A model generated the notes under the pieces. The model had not been told where the DNA came from. It saw only the letters and a program-made list of their open reading frames with translations, and ran no database searches. Below, piece after piece: positions 23,886-36,832 of a DNA stretch of 64,000 nucleotides (position 1 is the stretch's first letter; every line of letters starts with the position of its first letter). The position numbers and the translations under genes are program-made. This DNA is from Fasciolopsis buskii (taxonomy: Eukaryota; Platyhelminthes; Trematoda; Plagiorchiida; Fasciolidae): contig LUCM01004970.1 of assembly GCA_008360955.1 (NCBI GenBank), positions 126,616 to 190,615 of the forward strand. Direction: 5' to 3'.

Positions 23886-23973
23886 GTTGATGAATTCTGT
23901 CTCGGCTGTTTGACATTGCGAGTTTATTCGAATGCTGAAGACAGTAGAACCTCAAAGAATTCAAAGACAAAAG
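23886..23973 (+). CDS. Candidate exon, joins in phase to 24562-24741
   Basis: Preceded by gcattgcag and followed by AAAAG then GTGTCA, a moderate donor. It encodes 29 residues (VDEFCLGCLTLRVYSNAEDS and on) and leaves one base, which fits the two-base start of the exon at 24562. If the donor is not used, the same frame stays open to TGA at 24161, giving 91 residues and a terminal exon instead. Confidence 0.33.
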
Positions 23974-24561
23974 GTGTCATCCGAGCTTTATTGTCTTCTA
24001 AAGCAGCTGTGTTGCAGCATCAGTTCAAAGGGGATATCATATGTCTCATACGGATCGTGTTATTTACTCACAGCTGGAATCGCCTAGCGCCTCCGAATTG
24101 TTTAAAGCGTATTTGGCACAATATAGTCCGATTTGCATTTGATTTTTGTGTGTGGGTTTGAATCTCAACGGGACAAACATCAATACATGAAATGAAAACG
24201 AACACTTGGATGCGACCAAAGAAGTAAGGAAACCAAAACTCGGTTCAGTCAGCTCAGCGCGTTTACTTTTTATTTAGCACAGCATTAGTTGTCTTATAGT
24301 AACGCAAGCGGATAAAACATGCTTTGTTAGAGTCGGGTTTTGGTTACCTGTCAAAATCACTGCCTGGTCGATGCGTTTTATAGATCGCTGCGCATTTCGT
24401 CTCCTTCTCAGGTAATTTTACACCCTAGGTCACAAAAGACCTGTATGCGAGAACGTACACTTTACAAACTACAAGGTCATTGTAGCTCATCGAATGATCC
24501 ATTTAATTCATGTGTGGACGAGGTAAACAGCACAATCAAGTTTGTTTTCGCTCCTTTCAAG

Positions 24562-24741
24562 GTTCAAAGAGCGGACTGTATTCAGTCAAACAAAGCATGC
24601 CTGAGTTCATTAAGGCCAACGTAGAAAAGTGGATTAAATTTCAAGTTCGGTGTAAATTATGCTCCCTTTTTAATGGCAAAAATGAAAGATCCAATCAGGC
24701 AGATTCATACTTATCATGCGAGAATGCCTTGACCAGAGCAA
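24562..24741 (+). CDS. Candidate internal exon with two strong splice sites
   Basis: A very pyrimidine-rich acceptor (tttgttttcgctcctttcaag) and a strong donor (GCAA then GTGAGT) flank a 180-bp interval. It is open in the frame that gives SKSGLYSVKQSMPEFIKANV, then EKWIKFQVRCKLCSLF, then YLSCENALTRA. The peptide is soluble, mixed in charge and has paired Cys (CKLC). It is one of the best-defined exon candidates in the window, but no product can be named. Confidence 0.42.
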
Positions 24742-27700
24742 GTGAGTACGAATGAAATGGCGCCTAGAACGAAGATGCTTTCTAACATTTACATTTTACC
24801 CGTTTTGCTTTTAATAATTGACCGAAGTAACTACCAGTTTGAAAACAACACAAATGACATTTGTCCCCAACCTCAAGCGAGAGAGATGTAGGTAACAGTT
24901 CATTTAGTGAAAACATGTGAGGACTGAATTGATCGTAAAGGCGGGGTAAAGTGAACCGCAGACTCAAAACGGGCAAATAAAAGATGCCCCCAGAAATCAG
25001 TACAATACCTATGATTCAGTGGTCTGTTAGTCGAACCTTCGGTAAATTCTGATAAGTCATCCCTTGAATAAGTACTTCTCGAAATACCGTCATGTTTGGG
25101 GCTAAGTTAACTGGGTTGAATTTCTGAACTCGAATTCAATGCTCGACACGCGTACAACAGAGCAAGCATTGTCAAACAAATTGTGCTTGCTCAGGTAAGC
25201 GTTATCTACAAATTACCTGCGATCTGGAGGTGCAGTCTTTAGTTTCTAATGGATGAAGTGTTTACTTGTGACGAAAGACAATACTTTACTCGTTGGTTCA
25301 ATGGTGAAATCGAGTGAGTAACGTTGGGATTTTACAGTTCAAATAGGTCTTGTCTGCAGCCTACCGCATCCGCCTGTTAATATTTTCACATTGGTAGCCT
25401 ATTTCGACTGTTGAAATTTGTTCTGTCTTTAGGGTTTTCGAAAAAAATAACAAATACAAAGGAGCACCGAGGATTGTTTTTACATGCTCAGTAAACTCCA
25501 TTTTCAGACGGTCGCTAACCAAAACGTGCTCGCGATTTAGTTTAACAACTGCTAACCAACGCTGATGACTTCGAACACGCAAGACCGCGCGCATTCAACA
25601 TCAGATGAATTTTAGATAAGTACTCAGAAACCCGAATTAGGCAAGAATATGTGTACGTTGCAGTTTGCTTTTCGTCTTGTTCATGGGTACTTTTTAGACA
25701 TTTTTGTTCATTTTTGCTTGGTACTGCCAACTAAATCCCTGGTGCGTCGTGTGTCGCAGCTTATTTTTTCTGCAAGGAAAATCACGGGAACCAGTTATCA
25801 ATTATCCCTACCTTCCATATGACGTTGTAAATGAGTGGAGATAAAAGATTAGACTACAATATTGTTCTCTCCTACTTTTTAGGAAGGATGGATAGTAAAA
25901 CTGCTTCAGTCTTTTCCACGACTCCTGTTGTTGCAAGCCATGAATATTGAAGTCTACTGAGGAACCCAGTGTTCAGTTCCTTCTCATCAGGAATCACCGA
26001 CGGTGCGCATCAGATGCAATTTAACTGAGTCCTCTGTAAGGAGTTTCTCCAAAGACAGTTTGGATCTATCAAGTAGATTAAGTCTTTGCCATGAATGCGT
26101 TGCCAATATGGTCCTTTTCAGAGATAATCGTGCCGTCGGGGTTTGTGGGGACATTATGAATACCGTCTCTGTTGCAACCGTGACTATGGTAAAGATTGTC
26201 TTAACCGGATGTATTGTGTAAGAGCGGTCTTTGTTCCCGTGTATAAGTGTCGAACTTGCCATTCCTTCCTATGTACATTCTTCCACTCTTACGTCCACAT
26301 TAGAATCTGGTAGCGGCAATTGGAGTCCAATTACTGTACAGTTGGACCATATTTCTTAAGTGCGCGTGACATATTCTAAATATGAGGAGACTCATTATAT
26401 GAGATATTTTTTCTTGGTATTAGCTGGATTCCGCAAAATAATAATGGCGTGGGGACAGCCATCTTGCTAGAAAGAACGCTGCTGAATAATCCCTTTCAAA
26501 ATATACGGTACTTACAGATTGAAGCAAACCATGAACCATGCCAAAAACATCGTTTTAAATGATACTTTTGGATTATTTAAATAGGGCTGAGTTGCATATG
26601 TATACGTAAACTTATTCGTATAAAGATAATACCGATAAATATTAACTGTATCAGAGCTGACTGCGATTTGCAATGCAATGAGATAACAATAAACCCTGTG
26701 AATTAATTCCATGTGAGCTTTTATTATTCAGTAACATAGCCTGGTCAGAATAGTTATTGACTTGTTGAGATTTCGGTTATGATGGATAAACTATCTCAAG
26801 ACTGGTTTACATTTCAAAATACCACATAAAGACATGAAAACAGTCAAAAAACTCCTAAATGTCACTTGCTTAACACCCAGCTGTTTTGGGCCGTCATTTT
26901 ACTGTTTTTTCTTTGTAAATCAATCTTGAGAAAGGCTATCCATGATTACCAAAATGTTGACAGTTCAACAGCTATTTCAACCAGGCTGTATTACTGAACA
27001 ATAGAAGGTTGCGTAATTATCTTATACCTTTGTTGGTTGACAGTAAACATCTACGCTGTTGGTGAACGAATATGGCGCGTCAATTCGTAAGGGGTTTTGT
27101 TTACTCTCGTTGTAATAAATCACTCTATTATGTGAGTTGATTGGTTCTAGATTGGATTTTCATCTCTTCAAAAGGACTCTGATGAGTAGACTTTAAGTCC
27201 CGTTCAGTAACTGTTAAGACCCAGAGATAATTTAAGTGTACCTTGGAACTAAGTTTCTTCTTTATGCAAACGCGCCGCAGTATAAATTGCTCTTACAGTC
27301 ACATGCAGGCAAGGAAAGCCGCATGCTTTCTTCTTCTTCAGCGATACACACAAATTCGAAATAATCTGTTGGTAAATCGTAAGATTTTAGTTAATTTTTC
27401 TAACATGGCCAAAACGAAAGGTGGCCTGAGAAATGCTTTGGAAACTATTGACGATATAATCAGTTTTGGCCATGCACTAACTGAAGTAATAAAATAAGCC
27501 AAAGGCTATTTAACATGTACTTTTGAATTTAAACCTGTTCAGTTCAGTTCATTTTTCAAAACCATTAACCTCGCACTAATGTGACCCGGTTTCGAGTGCT
27601 ACTTCCAACACCGTCTTCGCAAAAATTGAAAAGAGAAACAGAAATGATGAACCATCGACTCAAATGAGTAATTCTTTCTTAGAGGAACGATCTCGAATGC

Positions 27701-30700
27701 AAAAGCGTTACTAACTGTGAGACCAAACCATATCGGCTATTATCTCTGACAATCGTATGGAGAATCCTGTGAACCGGGACCCAGGGGCCTAAGTGCACCC
27801 GCAGGAGTAATTTTACGAGTTAAAACTTTATCATGTCAACCACTGGCCACCACAACCTATCATACATCAATTACATCTTGCACTGAACAGCGTAAACCGA
27901 AGTAGTCATCCGGTAGGCATGTACAAGGCATACCGTAGAGCCGCAAACATATTCGCATACGGTGGCTACTCTAAAACCTCGATCCTGCCCCTAAGACCTA
28001 AAGTCGAACTTCTGAGTTATTCGGTGGGTATTTCATCATATTCTGTCATGATTACTAGGAAAACGGTATTCAAACAGGGATACTCTTCACCAACCTACTC
28101 TCGACTGCTGTGTCGCAGAGTCGATCTTTCCGCTGCTGTGTATGCCTGGCCATTGGGCAGTAGCCGGCTATCACATGGACGGGAGAGACGCCTCAGACTG
28201 GTACATCACAGTTCAGTCTTCAGCCTGCATTGTGACATCCGGAATGAGACGGCCAGCTGAGACGCAACTACGCAAGTGGTTGCAAGATAGAGGTTGGGTT
28301 TTGAGCCAGTCTAGTCATGTAATAGCATTTAAATATTAGCGCTCGGATCTCAAAATTTCCAAACTTACCGATTGTGCAAACAATGCAGAAATAAAATAGA
28401 AGGATAAAAATAATGCGTTGCTTTACGATTTGACCACGACCTTTTGCTCTATAATATTGGTCTGAGCTTATATAGTACAATTAAACGCTAGTCAAAATTT
28501 AATGGTTTGAAATGAGTACTAGAGTACAATTAGATTGGACTGCACCTGGCAGGTTTAGATATGTCTCTATCTGCAAAAATTGGAAGGCCACGTGGAAGCA
28601 TCTGAAAACCGACAGGAATTCTAAAACCTCTGAGTCAGTTTCAAACTGCACAACTGAATGCACTTCAGATCAAACTTACCGGAACTACCGGAGTGAGATA
28701 TTAACATTCCTGGAATTTAACTGTGACATAAATTAGAAATGATTTTCCACAGCGAAATCGTCTACACTTACCACCTACTAACTTCCAGATCACTAGGTAA
28801 AATCAGATACACTACTTCACTTACAGTAAACCATCACATTTGACTGGATGTCAGTAAATTGCATGAAGCTCCCTGAAGCATTTGTCAAGAGCTGCGGTCA
28901 ATGCTGAGCGATTGGCGTCCCAAATAAGGTTCTTCCTTTAGTTAACGATATGGAACATGAACATTGCACAGTTATCAGCCGTGGCACTTCAGACGATCTC
29001 ATCGATTACGTTAGGTTCAGTGTGTTTTCACTGGGTCGGACAGTAACCGAATTCGTAACCAAGCCCAGTTATTGATTCGGTATCATAAATGACTTTCCGT
29101 CAGGTGTTCGTTCATCATTCAAATTTATCTGCCCTGGTTATCGAATACCGAGTGGCCAACATTGCTGAACTTCTGGATGGTCATTCTGCGCTGATTGTTG
29201 ACCCGAAAGATTTGCAAGCTCGACGTCACTCTGAGGACCATTGGGCCTAAAATACGTAAATTAGAATAAAGAGACAACAAGACGTGAATTGTTTCCACGA
29301 ACAGATTGGAATATGAATGGTTCAACTTCAACAATCAAATAGGAAATTTTTGAGGTCAAAATTTAAATGTGGGTCACGTTAAAGAAACGGCTGATGTAAA
29401 TAACCCGGGAGGAGTGAATTTTCTGTTTTTAAGTATCCTGATCATAGACCCGTCCTTACACCGTAGCCTTAGAATAAACTGCTGCAAGTGAAAGTATGTC
29501 ACATTACCCTTCACCGGTGGGTGTACGTGTATTATAGTAACAATCTTCAAATCCCTCGTCTCCATTATTGGAGAGGACCTTGACAGAAAACACCTTGAAA
29601 TTCATAGATGCTTTGATTTTACACATCGTTCCGGGATTTATCACTTAGCTGTTACTTTGCAATACGTCAGGGATTCTCCCGGTAGTAGAATTCCACGATT
29701 TCATGTTGCCCAAAATTTAGTCCTCATTTTCTTCCCCACTTTGTCATAGCTGACGCTAAGAATTTTCGATTTTTATTCACATCAACGAATTGAAACTTCC
29801 GTATCCTTAAATATGTCGTTTAAAACAATGAAATTGCCCCCAAACGTGTATACTTTCGAAGTTCTCCTAGTTAAGACCATGAAATTAATTATAAATTAGT
29901 GCAAATCAAATCACTGAATATTTTCCCCCGGTCTGCTGGTTTCCTTTCTAAATCACAGGAAAGCTGATTCCCGTTCCTGACCGCACGTCAATTTACAAGC
30001 CACCCGATTCAATGAGATTTCCCTTGATATTTGTGAAACTGCGCGGGCAAATTAAGACAAGCTACTTGTTTGATTGTGCATGACATAGGACCAAGTTACC
30101 GAGAGGGAGCTAACACTGTTCATTTTTTATTGCATTCTCTGTGTAGACCGAATACTGCTACAGCTATTCTAAATTCAGTAGCAGAAACTTGACATTCCAG
30201 CGAATCAATATTCATCTCCCAGAGGAATCTACATGGGATGTGTCGATTCAACTCAAAAGTCTCAAATTAATTTGTAACATGCATCACATTAGGTTCAATA
30301 AAACTTCTGACTTCGATAGTGTAGAACGTCAAACGACATATCTGATCTGAGGAGAGATTTTTAACCAAGCATAACTGATAAACTCAGCAATGGGGAAAGG
30401 TTGATCAAAATAATCTGCTTATTGCAGTCGATACGTTGACCATAAAATGCAGTTCAAAATCTCATCCGTATTCCATCTCGTATTGTTCTATACCCGTAAC
30501 CGAGGTTTGCCTCTGTGACCAACAACTGTCAGTTAAGGCTGATGTTTGATCACTGGATGATCTTTCGTCTTTGCGGATATCCCTCTGTTTCCGGCAACAT
30601 AACTGATTCGATTTTTATGCCGCCGCTACTCCGTTAGTTGAATGGGAATATGAAATGTCATCATAAGTAATCCGGAACAGCTAGATGTGAAAACTATTGC

Positions 30701-33002
30701 ATGTGGGTCAATGTATCAATGAAACAAAAATTCAAACCTTGATTCACTCAGACTGTGGACTAACGCTGTAAGTTCTCCGAACAAAAAGATCAAAAAACTT
30801 TACCTAATGTGAATTTAGCTGACATTCTTGCTACTGATTATTTGTTTGTTCTCCTTTCTTCAGAGTACAATAAAAGCACGGAACATCTTTAATTGTCCAA
30901 TATGTTTGTTTGATAACAGGTGTGAATTTGCTGTCCGGAGAAGAAATTAATAGTTGGAAGTTGATTCCAGGTGACCAGACGATGATGTGAGAGAAAATAT
31001 CAAAACGGTAACGAGTGGACCGAGTGATAGTTCTATATAACAGGCGTTCACTCAGCGTGGCGTTCTTGCTTTCAAAACATTTATTCTTCAGTGTAGTTCC
31101 CCAACCTGCTACTTTGTGATTGATTTTCACCATTTATCGCTTTTTTCTTCTGTTTGAGCAAGTGGTGCTGTGAGGGAGCAGCTAAAGCCAGAGCACATTC
31201 ACCCAAGGTCGAAAATCAACTGGATCATTTTTTGCCACAGTTTTCTCCCTAGTAGAACGGGCGTTCTTGTTAATGTCTTCTCGTTCACCGATTAGTAAAA
31301 CACACGGTGTGCAATCCATCAGTCACAGAGAATAAAACATTCGTTGTCTTGGGACAGGCTATGTTACTGTGATAAAGCAGAAGATATAATATAACCATTA
31401 CCACCTGAGATTCAGGAGAATTTGCGGCAGCTTATTTCAATCAGAAGACACTTGTTAGTTTACTACAGTTTGAATATCATTCCATTTTTGACGGGAATGC
31501 TTCCCGTAAGGTGAATACCATCTTTTACTTGTCAGTACTACCTGCAGGTGAACAACCGAGTATTCACGAGGCCTTTTTAGTTTCTGGCCAAATCCAAAGT
31601 GACATTGATTTTGACGGAATTAAGCGCAGCCACCGAAGCAATTAGGAGCTTATTTTATTTTTCACGACATTAATTCTGCGCATAAGAAATGATACAAGTG
31701 CTCGGAAGTCAGCCGCAAGGTTACTTTATGTTGTTAAATATTTATAATGCATGTGATAGCTTACACATTTTAAAACAATATTCACATTTAAAATACAGGA
31801 GCTATATTCGTTGGTTGTAAAATCCTGGTCTAAAATGAGGGCTGTATGTCTAACCATCGATCCGTTGGCAAGCAGTCAAGCAGTGGATCTATTTTATGCT
31901 TATTTTTAAGCATTTTCTGATCACTTCTGAACAACGAGTCATGGTTTCTAGGATAATACCCCCACAGGATCGGTTATGAGGTTTCACATGTTGATTTGCA
32001 CGAGACGAAGAGAATTGGTTTACCTCGCAGTTATTGAAATCGAGAGCACTCTGGAGGGTTTCAGTTAACAATTTTTGTTTTTTTCAAAAGGTCGGTGCGA
32101 AAGCCAGGAGGATGCACGCAATTTGTAGAAAATTGTTAACATGGTTTCCCTGGGATCTCCTTTGCGGAAAAATATACGAATCACTTGGAAAAGAGCACCG
32201 GTTTCAGTTTACTTTCTGAGCTGGAAGCCAGCACACAGCAAAGTCAGTCGGATTTATTCTGAGGTGTTAAGGTCTCGAGAAACTGTGGTTTGCAAGCTCA
32301 GATCAGAATGTGAATGCTCGATTCAGGTGTCCGATTCTACATCTTGAAAAACCTTTAGTGCACTTATTCAGTATGAGAGAATAATACTCAGCCGATCAAG
32401 ATGACTGTGAAGTAAAATTGTTTGTATCCGTGTGTGGTCTGAAAGTTCATCATTGGTGTGCGCAGACGTGAGAGACTCAAGGTAGAATGAACGGTGACAT
32501 AAACCACTGGTACAAGTGAACTATCCTTGGCGCAAAATCTTGATTCGTCTAATGACAGTTAAGTATTATTTTCATTGTTCCTAATCGATGTGTAGTTCGT
32601 ACTAAAACTTCTGAATTTGATGAAAAGTGACGGTATCTAAATGTTCCAGTAGCATGAAATAAACAAGTAGAAAACCAGCAAATTATAAATAAACCATTCT
32701 TTATATGCAGTCGTAAATGAAACGAAAGTCAGTGGTATTATACTTAAAGGATAACACTCAAATAAATGGTTCAGTCTGCGTCTTTCAATATTCCAGATAA
32801 CACTTTGAGTTAATGGATCCAAGTAGATTGTTTAAACTAACTCATGTTTAGTAAAAATGCATTGTAAATTCCTCCTCAGTCTACTTGGTAGCAAATCACT
32901 TGAATGTATGTAGCTCATAGCTACTTGGCCCTTTGAATTGATGTTTCTGCACTTGACTGACAGTTCTCTCTGAAGGACTTTAATATACAAACCTCAGATA
33001 AT
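24742..33002. other. Long gene-poor stretch
   Basis: Over 8 kb without a convincing gene or recognisable transposable element. Open frames on both strands at 25987-26262 overlap each other, and those at 27919-28339 are in two frames of one strand; all are of chance length. The GC-richer patch at about 27760-28340 may be an unrecognised repeat. A CTGATGAG at about 27180 lacks the rest of a hammerhead. Confidence 0.45.
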
Positions 33003-33148
33003 CCGGCCAGCTTCACTCTCGAGAAGAGTTAAACTCGGGTTTCTGTTTCACTCGAGGTCACCACTGTTCCGTATCTCCCCCATCGCACAGGGTTTGAATC
33101 TGGCATTCCATTTAGAGGACGAGTGTTTGTGTTATCTCTGCACCGCCA
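33003..33148 (-). mobile_element. tRNA-derived SINE fragment, minus strand
   Basis: Reading the minus strand, GGCGGTGCAGAGATAAC (from about 33147 down) resembles the D-arm and A box of a tRNA-like head. GATTCAAACCC at 33100-33090 matches the B box with only a few changes, about 45 bases later. Downstream is a tail containing CTCGAGTGAAACAGAAACC and an inverted CTCGAG-rich stretch. No hammerhead CTGATGA is present. Limits are approximate and no target duplication was found. Confidence 0.5.
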
Positions 33149-35264
33149 GCTATTTTCCAGGCTAAACAAAATTACAAAATTAGTTTCGGTTCTAGTGACA
33201 ACAAGGGCTCTCAATGGATTTGAAAATTTTCACGGGTCTTGGCCGAGGTTCTTGATTTTCACAGGATTTTGATCGCTGAGCTTGGCATTGAAACCGGGGG
33301 CACTTTATCGACAGTCGAGGTGACGTCGTCAGTGTTCGTCGGTTTTTTATTGGATTGTCGTTACTTTGGCCTTCAACCACTTTGACAATCTTGACATTCG
33401 GCATTACCAGACAGCCTTCAGTGGAGACAAGGTGAATGTCATTGCTCCGACCTGTTGTTAAAATCGCAACATTACCAAGTGATCATGCGCTCAAGCGAAC
33501 AGATTTTATCTACGTATTGTATATTCAAAGCAGATAAAAAACAGTGAAAACGAAACGAAGTGGTTCCACCGTGACAGTTCTTGAAGAGGGTCGATAGAAA
33601 TGAGTGCAGCATGTAGTTATGTAAGGCGAAGGACTAATGAAGGGGAGAAACAAACAAATGATCAAAACTAGCAGTTAATCGACACATTAAAACTGGTGGT
33701 CTGCGTAGTTGTTTAGTATATCAACGGAGCATTATCACGGCATCTAGAATTCCTCCGTAATTGAGCCACAGTAATACGATGGCATGCTAGCAAGCGCAGT
33801 GCAGAAAATAATAGAGCACCGATAGTTACCTGCTGAATGCACGATAAATACAGTCGAGAGCAGATCAGCACATCGCTTATGGTACTACTTTAAGTTGAGT
33901 TTAAAATCAGATAAGTATAATATTGCTTACCATAGTTGAATGTGGTTTCTAAAGATTGCTTTGTAGGGTGCCTGACTGTCATGAAACAGTATTAGGGTTT
34001 TAGGCAATCGATCATTTTGAGTGATGTGACAAATAAAATTATTGCAACAAGTATAAAACTGGCTTTGCTAGCACAAAGTGCCTATTCCTGTCAGAGTTTA
34101 ATGTGAGATACGTAACACGTGAATGTGAGACTAACTACTAGATGGTCAACACCCTTCACATGAACTAAACGCATTTTGAAAATCAATTGAAAGCTTCCTT
34201 CACACCTTACCCTAACAGCTTCTTGAAATAACGGATTTCTTATATGCAGCACACAAACTCAGAGGTGGTCATAAAATAGCAGTAGATCAAAACTTATCAA
34301 TAGCTTTATGGTTCTGTGAATAGTCCGATCGTATTCAATGTGCAAATAAACGTTTGGGCTGTATTCCGTGAAATATGATAATGTTCTGACTATTGAAGGT
34401 GTTGCACGAAAAAAGATATACTGAATTCCCACCGGCCAGAGGCGATTCTTTGCAGGTGAAAGTTTTCAAAATTGTGATTGTGAACATCACAGTCTGATTG
34501 TAAGCTGAATACCGTGGGAAATTTACAAAGGTTGATTTTCTGGAAATGAAACAAGGGGAACCAAAAACGCACTAGATACCAGAACCAGCGGTTGCGATGA
34601 TGTCCGTGCGGGGTACGATTTCACACTCGGTTGCCAAAACCAGCCATTTTCTCTTCTGCATCAATTGCGTCTGGTCTGCATGACTAAACCATTGATTTGG
34701 TTTTCGTTTTTCTTTATTTCTATCAAATTTAACTAAAGTATAGAAAATTCCTTTATTTTATTGCTCATCAGATTTTCCAGATGTGTTTTGCAAACCGAAT
34801 TTCCAAGTGAAATTAATCCCATCTGAAAATGTTTTTTAATCACTATTTAGCGAGAATGAATTAGCAAGAAATCAGTAATGATTGCAGTAAACGGAAAACT
34901 TTGTGATCTCGTAATATTAAGCAATATATTCCGCTGTCCTTTTGAACCATAAAGATGTGATCATCTATGGAGTTAAAATATAACTATCCAGACAATGACA
35001 GTGTAACTTTGGGCAGCGGAGTAAAAAAACTCGAATTACTCTCTGTCTGGCCTTGAGTAAATTGTGCAGCGATTCAAACGTTACGTCGAGAATTCTTTAC
35101 TTTTGGGGATTGTAACGAGAACAATGTGGTATACAGGTCTGGCCACTGTACTCAATCCCATTACCAAGTACTACAGCATAATATACTCCATTCAAACCAG
35201 CAGGATCATCTTTTTATATTTTACTCACATTATTAATGAAATAACAATGTACATCATTTTTCAG
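33149..35264. other. No supported gene
   Basis: AT-rich sequence; no frame over 80 codons and no recognisable repeat apart from the flanking SINEs. Confidence 0.45.
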
Positions 35265-35366
35265 GAAGGGGGCCGTGACCAAGACAGGGCTGCCACATGA
35301 AGAGGATTCAAAGCCGCGACTTTCGCGTTCGAAGGTCACGACCATACGCGCTTCGCCACCGCCGGA
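35265..35366 (-). mobile_element. tRNA-derived SINE fragment, minus strand, second family
   Basis: On the minus strand, GGCGGTGGCGAAGCGCG resembles the acceptor and D-arm start of a tRNA. It contains an A-box-like TGGCGAAGCGC (35358-35348), and GGCTTTGAATCC at 35315-35304 is a B box with CpG-type decay, 43 bases downstream. A GC-rich 3' part follows (GGCAGCCCTGTCTTGGTCAC). The head differs from those at 13 kb and 33 kb, so it is a separate family. It lies head-to-head with LINE copy B. Confidence 0.5.
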
Positions 35367-35466
35367 CAATGACCGAACATGCTTTGAGAAATACGTCAAC
35401 GGAAATCGGTGTAGTGAAAGTCCAAAACATTCCGGACGGATGTAGTAGAAATGCACATCTTTGGGC

Positions 35467-36177
35467 CCGTCTTTTATCCCTAAATGGTGAAGACCCGTCA
35501 CTGTTATTTCCAACCCAAAATCTAGCAGATCTACTGCTTTAGCAAAATGCGTCTGCCCCATCACCTCCACATCTTCTCGTCTTAAACTGACGGAGCGTCC
35601 TATACGTTAGCGACTGCGTTCTTCCATGTATCCTCCTGATGACCATTTTCGTTTTGTCTATCGATTTATCAGGTACACTTTGGACTCTGTCGTCTTCCTC
35701 ATTCACCATATTTGTAAGTCCTCAAACACATCGACGAAATCTGTGCGTTGCGCCATTCGAAAGCCTTTTCGTCAGCATTCGATTCGGTCCCACTGTCTCT
35801 TCTATTTCACAAACGGGAAACATGTGGTTCTCGCAAACCATTATCAACATGGCTGTCTGATTATCATACTAACCGAACCCAGTGCAAATGAATGGACGAT
35901 AAAACTCCAAAACCGTTGATTAACAACTCCGGCGTGCTATAAGGTGTTGCTCGTTCACCGTTTCTCTTCTCTGCTCACATCAGCCACTTATCAACTAGCT
36001 CACCCTGTCATCTCTCAAGCCGTTCCAAACAACGATGATTTTCAAAGATTTTCCACCAAGCTGTCTTCTATCTACGATCTCCCCTTACAAGCTACTTTAT
36101 ATTTCAGCATACCTAAATGTTTCGAATACCTATTCTCTCTCCCGGTCAGCCCACCCCACTTAAGTGTATTTGCTTAA
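35467..36177 (+). pseudogene. LINE reverse transcriptase domain remnant (copy B)
   Basis: Carries the same frame breaks as copy A, including the stop after NNSGV in motif B and NNDD in place of FADD or YADD. The two copies therefore descend from an already broken sequence or arose by DNA duplication. Confidence 0.7.
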
Positions 36178-36452
36178 TTCAGAAATAATTATCAGGGTTG
36201 ATTCCGTGAAATATATGGGAGTTACTTCTGAAAAATATTTGAACTGATCTTCTCACCTTTCTATCTGTGTAGAGAATCTTCAACGATCTTCATTTCAAAT
36301 CAGGGAGTTTTGACACCACAAGGTTAAGCGAAGTACTATCTCCAACTTTGTATAACAATGTATTTTTCTAGCTTTTCTTTACTGTCCTCCCTTTATATTT
36401 CTAGGTTCACTTAAAAAATGCTTTAAAATTATTCGCCGGGGGCTATCAATTA

Positions 36453-36734
36453 TTGGCTGTGGGTTTTCTATCCCACTATGTGATTTGTTCATCAATCTAT
36501 GTGATCAGCACTTTTCAGCATGTGAGAAATTCGCTCACAGAATGTTTTACAAATCCCATGTATCCTCTGCACAACGATCTTTCCAAGTGGCGCACTCATA
36601 TTTCCATGCGATCCACTTTTGACTCCTATTCCTGTAGAAGCAATACTTATAGGAAGTCCAATGTACTTTATTTGGCTTGTACCTTGACAAACGGTGACCT
36701 TGTTTCAGCCGAAATGCTGAACAATCTTACGTAA
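36453..36734 (+). pseudogene. LINE RT carboxy-terminal segment (copy B)
   Basis: Open frame ending YLACTLTNGDLVSAEMLNNL, which corresponds to the CR1/Jockey carboxy motif normally read as a Trp-Asn-Ser-Leu-Pro block followed by a Ser-Ala-Glu block. The Trp-Asn-Ser block is degraded. Confidence 0.6.
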
Positions 36735-36832
36735 TTTGCTCATTCTTAGAATCTATCTTATCTTTTCGCCATTTTATAACGTGATGATTGTTACTTTTCT
36801 CCAAAATGTTCCCCAGGTTTTTGACTGAAACG

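Larger units (their letters stand above)
35435..36832 (+). mobile_element. CR1/Jockey-like LINE, copy B (5' truncated, decayed)
   Basis: Collinear with copy A at a constant offset of 34,320 bases from about 35521 to 36435 (1201 to about 2115 in copy A), with no gap and about 97% identity over the best 700 bp. Past 36435 the match continues but is weaker. It adds the RT carboxy end (NTYRKSNVLYLACTL, then LVSAEMLNNLT near 36640-36733), typical of CR1/Jockey ORF2. The 3' end closes with TTTTTGACTGAAACGC as in copy A. The 5' truncation lies somewhere in 35400-35470. Confidence 0.85.

Noticed and set aside
24150..24165. GGTTTGAATC resembling a decayed B box of a SINE
   Set aside because: It lies inside an open frame running from the acceptor at 23885 and the A-box match upstream is poor.
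25987..26262. Overlapping frames on both strands near 26.1 kb
   Set aside because: Chance length, no paired splice sites and no recognised domain.
27186..27220. CTGATGAG followed by a short hairpin, resembling a hammerhead start
   Set aside because: No GAAA after the hairpin and no flanking stem I pairing.
34765..34790. Minus-strand CTGATGAG
   Set aside because: No GAAA or stem III partner within range.
35214..35570. 118-codon minus-strand frame
   Set aside because: It spans the SINE and the start of LINE copy B, so it is a chance frame over two repeats.
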